From: a virus
Reading direction: 5' to 3' (one strand)
Virus record (IMG/VR): IMGVR_UViG_3300013094_004547
Location: 1-64,000 of that record
DNA length: 64,000 nt
Shown one piece after another: positions 59,923 to 64,000 of this stretch; position 1 is the first letter of the stretch; each line of letters opens with the position of its first letter. The notes under the pieces were generated by a model. That model was not told where the DNA came from. It ran no database searches and was given only the letters and a program-made list of their open reading frames with translations. Both the position numbers and the translations under genes were made by a program.

Positions 59923-60009
59923 AGAATTGCCCTCAAAGGGAAAGAACGTCAACCCCTACAAGGGGAAGGACGCGCGGCGCTTAGATGCTCCATCAATCCC
60001 CTTATGGGG
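59923..60009. promoter_or_regulatory. Lysogeny control region: operators and divergent promoter
   Basis: Palindromes CCCTCAAAGGG (59930-59940), CCCCTACAAGGGG (59953-59965) and CCCCTTATGGGG (59998-60009) share the CCCCT...AGGGG form. On minus, TTGACG (59952-59947) lies directly between the first two, six bases from the former, with a 17-base gap to a CAATTC-type -10. The third overlaps the CI start codon. Confidence 0.7.
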
Positions 60010-60702
60010 AACAGCTTACGAGCGCTGCGAACAAAGCGAGGCTGGACGCACGATCAGGCGGCGTCCGAGATGGGTGTTTCGCGCGGCCAGTTCATTAAGC
60101 TTGAGCGCGGGGAGCGGGGGCTGACCGAGCGAACAATTGCGCTCGCGGCCAAGGCGTTTGGCGTGCCTAGGGCCGAAGTCATCGAAGACGGCATAGCAGG
60201 GGACGTTCGGACGGTAACGCCTGCGGCGCCGCCGACATCCAACGTGCGTATATCGGACAGCGATGTTGGCTTGAGTCTCGCCAAACTAAAGGGGCCACGC
60301 GACGTACCGGTCCTCGGTACCGGTGTCTGCGGGGATGATGGCGACTTCCGCTTCAACGGCGAGACGATCGATTACGCGCCGCGGCCGCCCGGCATCGAGG
60401 GCAAGAAGGATGTGTTCGTCGTTTACGTCGTCGGCGACAGCATGGCCGAGCGCTACGAGGACGGCGATCCGCTCTACGTCGACCCTCACCGCCGCCCGAA
60501 GCCGCGGGACATCGTCATCGTCGAGCTGAAGGCGCCGAGCGATGGCGAGCCAGGCAGCGCATTCGTGAAGCGTCTCGTGCGCCGGGCCGGCGGCAAGATC
60601 GTCGTTGAGCAGTTCAACCCGCCCAAGGAGCTCGTCTTCGATGAGGATGAGGTGGCGCGGCTGCACCGTGTCATACCATGGATCGAGCTGATCGGGATGT
60701 GA
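60004..60702 (+). CDS. CI-like repressor, S24 self-cleaving family
   Basis: 232 residues. HTH ~4-55 (MGNSLRALRTKRGWTHDQAA, then GVSRGQFIKLERGERG). Peptidase S24/LexA-type C-terminus with Ser146 in VVGDSM and Lys189 in AFVKRL; Cys109-Gly110 in GTGVCGDDGDF fits the cleavage site. Binds the adjacent operators to hold lysogeny and would self-cleave on RecA activation. The ATG at 60004 lies inside a palindrome, with no Shine-Dalgarno, so a leaderless transcript is likely. Confidence 0.88.
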   Translation: MGNSLRALRTKRGWTHDQAASEMGVSRGQFIKLERGERGLTERTIALAAKAFGVPRAEVIEDGIAGDVRTVTPAAPPTSNVRISDSDVGLSLAKLKGPRDVPVLGTGVCGDDGDFRFNGETIDYAPRPPGIEGKKDVFVVYVVGDSMAERYEDGDPLYVDPHRRPKPRDIVIVELKAPSDGEPGSAFVKRLVRRAGGKIVVEQFNPPKELVFDEDEVARLHRVIPWIELIGM

Positions 60703-61235
60703 TGGTCATGCCCCAGTCCTTGGTCGTCGCCGCCTCTGCTGCTGTTCTCATCTGTGCCGTTTGTGGGACCGCGGACGCTAAGGACGGGCACGGCCTGAAC
60801 CTCGACAAGCCGGGCCTGATAGATGCCGTCGCCAGTGCTCTCTACCCATACCAGGCACAGGAGAGCTTCACGCGAGTCGACGACGAAACTGTCCTCGTTG
60901 AGATAATGAGCGGCTTCATTTTGCAACTGCAGAAACTGCCGAGCCGCGATTGTGCGTTCCAGTCTCGTAAGTTGAATGAGAGCAATCCAGTCATCCAGCA
61001 ATACAATTTCGACCAGCTGACCGGGGCGTATCGCACCACGAGCGCTGGTGGAACCACCAACATCTTGTTCGAGGGCGAAGGTGCCTGGTGCGACAAGGGC
61101 AAGAATGGCCCGCAGTGCTGGAACTCGATCCACGTCCCCGTCTACGGCCTGAATGATAGCCGCAAGGTCATGCGGGCCATGGCCTTCATCCAACAGAACT
61201 TCTGTCCTCAGGCGAAACCGGGGAGGCCGTTCTAA
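60702..61235 (+). CDS. Secreted protein coupled to the repressor
   Basis: 177 residues; signal peptide (MPQSLVVAASAAVLICAVCG) and mature part with several cysteines (DCAFQSRKLNESN, AWCDKGKNGPQCW, FCPQAKPG). Its ATG overlaps the CI stop (TGATG), so it should be expressed in the lysogen. Candidate lysogenic-conversion protein; no family recognised. Confidence 0.7.
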   Translation: MVMPQSLVVAASAAVLICAVCGTADAKDGHGLNLDKPGLIDAVASALYPYQAQESFTRVDDETVLVEIMSGFILQLQKLPSRDCAFQSRKLNESNPVIQQYNFDQLTGAYRTTSAGGTTNILFEGEGAWCDKGKNGPQCWNSIHVPVYGLNDSRKVMRAMAFIQQNFCPQAKPGRPF

Positions 61236-61495
61236 TGACCGAGCTCCAGCCCTTCCGCCCCGACAAGGCCGCCGACCTCCAGCTCGGCGAACTCCACACA
61301 GATTTCATCCTGCCGATCTGCCTGCCGGATCCCGAGCTGCAGGTCGGGGATGCCCTGGCCGTCCTGGTGGTGACCACCGTGGAAGGGCACCGGGTGGGGT
61401 TGCCGATCGGGGTGAATGCGCTGGAGCACCTGCGGGTGGTCGTGGAGGCGGGACTTCTGTTGCGGCAGGCGCCGGAAGAGGGTGTGGCCCAGTGA
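61235..61495 (+). CDS. Small hypothetical protein, 86 aa
   Basis: Acidic, beta-rich (LGELHTDFILPICLPDPELQ, VVTTVEGHRVGLPIGVNALE). The start overlaps the preceding stop (TAATG). Probably part of the repressor operon. Confidence 0.6.
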   Translation: MTELQPFRPDKAADLQLGELHTDFILPICLPDPELQVGDALAVLVVTTVEGHRVGLPIGVNALEHLRVVVEAGLLLRQAPEEGVAQ

Positions 61496-61513
61496 AACCC
61501 AAGCGTTCACGCC

Positions 61514-62377
61514 ATGGCCACGCCCATGCTTGAGAGGCTTCGGAACTCTTACAAGCGCACCAAGGATGCAAACAGCCATTACTCGGTTCTCAACAACGCG
61601 TATCAGGTGTTAGTATGGGGTTTAAGCCTTGCTGGCGTTTCAGGATCCCTTGCAGGTTTTGTGTTTTCTCACATCAGTAATTTCTGGAGCGAGTACGGCT
61701 TGGCGGGCTCAATCGCCGTCGGGCTTGTCTTTTTCTTCGCAGCAGGACTGATTGGGTCGTTTCTAGCCCTTGTCGCAGCCATCGGCGAGGCTCGGAGCTC
61801 AAGCCACCAAGACACGCAACGTAGATCCGAAGTCACGCAGGTGCCTCTGGTAAGCTCGCCGGCGCGCGCTCCGAGATTTACAGACACCATGATGATAGCT
61901 GCTGGAATTGGCGCCGATGCTCCCGAGTTCAGAGCATCTTTCGGCAGGAATGGTAGAAATTCTACTATTTATCTACGATATAGTTACTTCATAAGCGGAT
62001 TTGGAGGGGCGGAATGGTCAGCTCCTGCAACTCTGACACTCTCGACCATTGATAGGTACATAAAAGGCGAGATCATAAGCGTGCCAATCGCTGCCTCAGT
62101 TGAAACTCCGGAGGGCCTTAGGTGGTTTTTTGGTACTGACCCTGAGCTCCAGAACGGCTTCCCGCGACGCATGATTGGCCCGAATATGTACTATCGAGGC
62201 TGCGTTATGATCGTCTCGGCCGACGACCAAACTGAGCAGTGTTTTTTCATTGGCGAAAGTACTTCGATGGACGTGAAACCGAAGATAATTGGCGAACATA
62301 TGTGGGAATTTGCTCGCGATCACAGTAGAGATGATACCGAGAACGGTAGCGTCGAAGCATTGTTTGTTGATCGCTAA
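61514..62377 (+). CDS. Two-helix membrane protein with large cytoplasmic domain, AT-rich
   Basis: 287 residues. Two hydrophobic helices at ~30-50 (NAYQVLVWGLSLAGVSGSLA) and ~62-88 (GLAGSIAVGLVFFFAAGLIG), then a ~190-residue soluble domain with several tyrosines and Trp. Topology recalls SLATT-like or similar effectors with paired helices near the N-terminus, but I cannot place it. AT-richer than its neighbours; third gene of the repressor-side plus-strand run, so it is a candidate superinfection-immunity or defence gene. Confidence 0.7.
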   Translation: MATPMLERLRNSYKRTKDANSHYSVLNNAYQVLVWGLSLAGVSGSLAGFVFSHISNFWSEYGLAGSIAVGLVFFFAAGLIGSFLALVAAIGEARSSSHQDTQRRSEVTQVPLVSSPARAPRFTDTMMIAAGIGADAPEFRASFGRNGRNSTIYLRYSYFISGFGGAEWSAPATLTLSTIDRYIKGEIISVPIAASVETPEGLRWFFGTDPELQNGFPRRMIGPNMYYRGCVMIVSADDQTEQCFFIGESTSMDVKPKIIGEHMWEFARDHSRDDTENGSVEALFVDR

Positions 62378-62385
62378 CGCTTACC

Positions 62386-62445
62386 TCAGAACGGCAGCTG
62401 ATCCGCCAGCCCCGGCGGCACCTCTCCGAAGATCGCCGACGCCAT
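62386..62445 (-). repeat. Partial duplicate of the downstream small gene
   Basis: Encodes MASAIFGEVPPGLADQLPF then stop. This closely matches the end of the 62723-62989 protein (LAIFGKVPPGLADQLPF), with about 40 of 45 bases alike. It is a remnant or a short paralogue. Confidence 0.6.
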
Positions 62446-62501
62446 GGCGCGTCCATTGCCTCTATTGTGGCCTCCCGCGGCAAATCCGTTAGCCGGCTCA
62501 C

Positions 62502-62717
62502 GTGATCAAGCCGAAGCTCAGAGCCTTCCTCGTGGCCGTCACCCAGCGGCGCGAAGCCGCGCGTGTCTATGCTGTGTTGGCGGCGACGCCGGACGAGGCG
62601 CTGGGGGCAGTTGCGCTGGTGGCGGTACCGCGGGCGACGCTGGAGATCGTCGGCGGCCTGTCACGTGACACCGCGCGGCGCCTCCACCTGAAGCCAGGCG
62701 AACTGCGCATCGTGTAA
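62502..62717 (+). CDS. Small hypothetical protein, 71 aa
   Basis: Basic start (MIKPKLRAFLVAVTQRREAA) and a Val/Ala-rich middle. Plus-strand gene between the two related minus-strand segments. No family recognised. Confidence 0.5.
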   Translation: MIKPKLRAFLVAVTQRREAARVYAVLAATPDEALGAVALVAVPRATLEIVGGLSRDTARRLHLKPGELRIV

Positions 62718-62722
62718 TAGCC

Positions 62723-62989
62723 TCAGAACGGCAACTGATCCGCCAGGCCCGGCGGCACCTTCCCGAAGATGGCCAGCGTGATCGGCTCTCCACCGTCGTC
62801 GTAATCCGGGTCCACGACCGTGCGGGTGAAGGCGGCCGCGCCGATGGCTCGGCCGAGGCGGACCTTCTCTTCGGCAATCCTGCAGGCCTCCGCGGCCCCT
62901 TTGCAGTACAGGAAGCTGCCTTGCGCCAGCCGGCCTTTCACCAAGACGAACAGCTGGACACTATGGGCTACGATCGGCTGTAGGGACAT
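62723..62989 (-). CDS. Small hypothetical protein, 88 aa
   Basis: ATG at 62989 with AGGAGG eight bases upstream. HSVQLFVLVKGRLAQGSFLY then a helix with KGAAEACRIAEEKVRLGRA; C-terminal ITLAIFGKVPPGLADQLPF is duplicated at 62386. Unknown function. Confidence 0.65.
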   Translation of the reverse strand: MSLQPIVAHSVQLFVLVKGRLAQGSFLYCKGAAEACRIAEEKVRLGRAIGAAAFTRTVVDPDYDDGGEPITLAIFGKVPPGLADQLPF

Positions 62990-63011
62990 CGAACCGCCTC
63001 CTGTCGCTGAA

Positions 63012-63251
63012 TTAGATTTGGCCTCGTTCAACTAGACGCAGCGTAACGTTGCGACCCCCGCCGCCTTGTGCCTCACAGACATGGCATCGAAATCGACTGC
63101 CGAGCGCCTGTACGGTGCGAAATCCCTGCCGCTCCGCGGCTCTTACTTTGAAACTTGGCCAGTATGACTTACGGCCGCAATCCTCACAGTGGATGTAGAT
63201 CCCAATCACGTCCGCAAGCTCGGACGTGAAGTCTCGCGGCAGGGCTCCCAT
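63012..63251 (-). CDS. Zinc-ribbon protein
   Basis: 79 residues. CEDCGR and CHVCEAQGGGG pairs enclose a helix-strand region, forming a small zinc ribbon. Likely nucleic-acid binding. The ATG is convincing; it points left, away from the right promoter. Confidence 0.65.
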   Translation of the reverse strand: MGALPRDFTSELADVIGIYIHCEDCGRKSYWPSFKVRAAERQGFRTVQALGSRFRCHVCEAQGGGGRNVTLRLVERGQI

Positions 63252-63331
63252 CCGGGCCTCATATTTGTTCCTGTTGTGTTCTCATGCTGCGACCAGAACG
63301 CGACGCGAGTCGAGCCGGTTTCCTCGGCATC

Positions 63332-63350
63332 TGTGGACAAATGTGGATAA
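63332..63350 (+). promoter_or_regulatory. Two adjacent DnaA-box-like sequences
   Basis: TGTGGACAA at 63332-63340 (one mismatch from the reverse of TTATCCACA) and TGTGGATAA at 63342-63350 (exact reverse complement). They are ten bases apart and 30 bases upstream of the right promoter. Either a DnaA-responsive site or part of an origin. Confidence 0.6.
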
Positions 63351-63378
63351 GCGCTACGCTACTTGGGGAAGTGCATTA

Positions 63379-63420
63379 CCCTAATAGGGGTTGACATAAG
63401 TGCCCCTCAGAGGGGAATAT
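63379..63420 (+). promoter_or_regulatory. Rightward early promoter with two operators
   Basis: CCCTAATAGGGG (63379-63390), TTGACA (63391-63396), six bases, then the perfect palindrome CCCCTCAGAGGGG (63403-63415) and an AATAT-type -10. The arrangement matches the Cro promoter at 59.93 kb. Confidence 0.7.
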
Positions 63421-63453
63421 CAGCTCTACGCTTCTCGCGATGGAGCTGCCCCG

Positions 63454-63603
63454 GTGCTCACAGCCTATCTCGTCCACCTCCAGCACGCTCCGGCGGCCAT
63501 CCAGGTCGCCAGCTGCCTGCTCGGCTCCCTCAGCATATTCGCCGCGTGCTTCGCCCCGTGCATGATCGCCGATCACGTCTCCGCCTACCGCGCGAGCCGC
63601 TGA
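63454..63603 (+). CDS. Small membrane protein, first gene of the rightward operon
   Basis: 49 residues from a GTG at 63454 with GGAG seven bases upstream. An earlier frame start lies in the operator and is not used. A hydrophobic helix (AIQVASCLLGSLSIFAACFA) is followed by a short polar end. Confidence 0.5.
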   Translation: MLTAYLVHLQHAPAAIQVASCLLGSLSIFAACFAPCMIADHVSAYRASR

Positions 63604-63604
63604 C

Positions 63605-63883
63605 ATGGCCGCCCTGCTTCCCCGCGGCACTCGTATCGGCCACCCTCGTGCTGACGGCTCCCTAATCCCCGGCACCATCCTCGGTCCCGCCTTCGGCAAG
63701 GGCTTCTATCGCGCCGAGCTGAGGGGCGAGGGCGGTCCTCGGATCGTCTGCCTCCACGTCGACGAGGTCGTGGTCGAGCCGGTCTTCGCGAACCTGCGCA
63801 CTGCGGCGGTGGCCCTGCGCGATCTCGACCGGCGTGCCGCCCCGGCGGTTCAGCCGCGCCGCATGGGCGTGAGGGCGTTCTGA
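63605..63883 (+). CDS. Hypothetical early protein, 92 aa
   Basis: MAALLPRGTRIGHPRADGSL followed by beta-rich sequence and a basic end. One base separates it from the previous gene and its stop overlaps the next ATG (TGATG). No family recognised. Confidence 0.55.
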   Translation: MAALLPRGTRIGHPRADGSLIPGTILGPAFGKGFYRAELRGEGGPRIVCLHVDEVVVEPVFANLRTAAVALRDLDRRAAPAVQPRRMGVRAF

Positions 63884-64000
63884 TGCGCGCCCTCCGGATG
63901 AACTTCCCCAGTCGGATCCGCGAGGCTGCGCTCGATCGGGCCGAAGGCCGCTGCGAGCACGTCGACCCCGAGGGCAACCGCTGCCCCTGCGCACTCCATC
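63883..64000 (+). CDS. Partial gene, HNH-like start
   Basis: Truncated by the window edge after 39 codons. MRALRMNFPSRIREAALDRA leads into ERCEHVDPEGNRC-like CPC residues, a pattern at the start of HNH nucleases and similar zinc-containing proteins. Assignment is tentative because the catalytic region is missing. Confidence 0.5.
   Translation, partial: MRALRMNFPSRIREAALDRAEGRCEHVDPEGNRCPCALH

Overview
The window is high-GC DNA with short, tightly overlapping genes. The style suggests an alphaproteobacterium of the Methylobacterium type, although no species marker is present. Positions 1 to about 2.7 kb are host chromosome: a short-chain fatty acid permease gene (minus strand), an 826-bp stretch with no supported gene, a tRNA-Gln(CUG) gene on minus and a tRNA-Ser(UGA) gene on plus. 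Nearly everything after the tRNA pair looks like one large, mosaic, temperate-phage-type element that runs off the right edge. The tRNA-Ser gene is a reasonable but unproven left attachment site.

Layout. 2.7-7.8 kb: small accessory genes of unknown function and an AT-richer SAM methyltransferase gene. 7.8-8.1 kb: three consecutive intrinsic terminators reading leftward, which end the long leftward late operon. 8.2-11.4 kb: lysis module (GH19-type endolysin with a peptidoglycan-binding domain and C-terminal membrane anchor, embedded spanin pair, RlpA-like protein). 11.4-19.6 kb: tail fibre, tailspike and adhesin genes. 19.6-32.3 kb: a contractile tail in Mu order (gp48, gp47, gp46, gp45, gp44, a split gp43, tape measure, frameshifted chaperone pair, tube, sheath, terminator-like). 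32.3-40.6 kb: a lambda-type head (joining genes, major capsid E, decoration D, HK97-type protease with a nested scaffold start, portal B, gpW-like protein, GpA and Nu1 terminase subunits), with a GIY-YIG homing endonuclease inserted between tail-joining genes and capsid. 40.7-42.7 kb: a minor protein and a short serine recombinase at the head of the late run. 42.9-49.7 kb: many tiny genes, a second methyltransferase and an AT-rich orphan. 49.9-59.9 kb: early leftward genes (classical AAA+ ATPase, degenerate HNH protein, replication initiator with internal repeats, MT-A70 methyltransferase split by a frameshift, a TAXI-type periplasmic binding protein, small membrane proteins, Cro-like protein).

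Control. At 59.9-60.7 kb a LexA/S24-type CI repressor lies divergent from a Cro-like gene. Short palindromes of the form CCCCT-N2/3-AGGGG surround the leftward TTGACG promoter and overlap the repressor start codon. The same operator, TTGACA, six bases, operator arrangement occurs at 63.38-63.42 kb before a rightward operon that leaves the window. One repressor therefore probably silences both early directions, as in lambda. Two adjacent DnaA-box-like sequences lie just upstream of the right promoter. Behind the repressor, on the same strand, sit a secreted protein, an 86-residue protein and a two-helix membrane protein, which look like lysogen-expressed accessory genes.

The structural part is therefore a siphovirus-type lambda head joined to a Mu-type contractile tail. 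Features most worth follow-up are the paired promoter-operator modules, the lysogeny cassette, a T TTT TTC programmed frameshift, a Nu3-like nested scaffold, a tape measure carrying two wall-hydrolase-like domains, and several cargo genes. All product calls rest on reading the sequence; no database search was possible.
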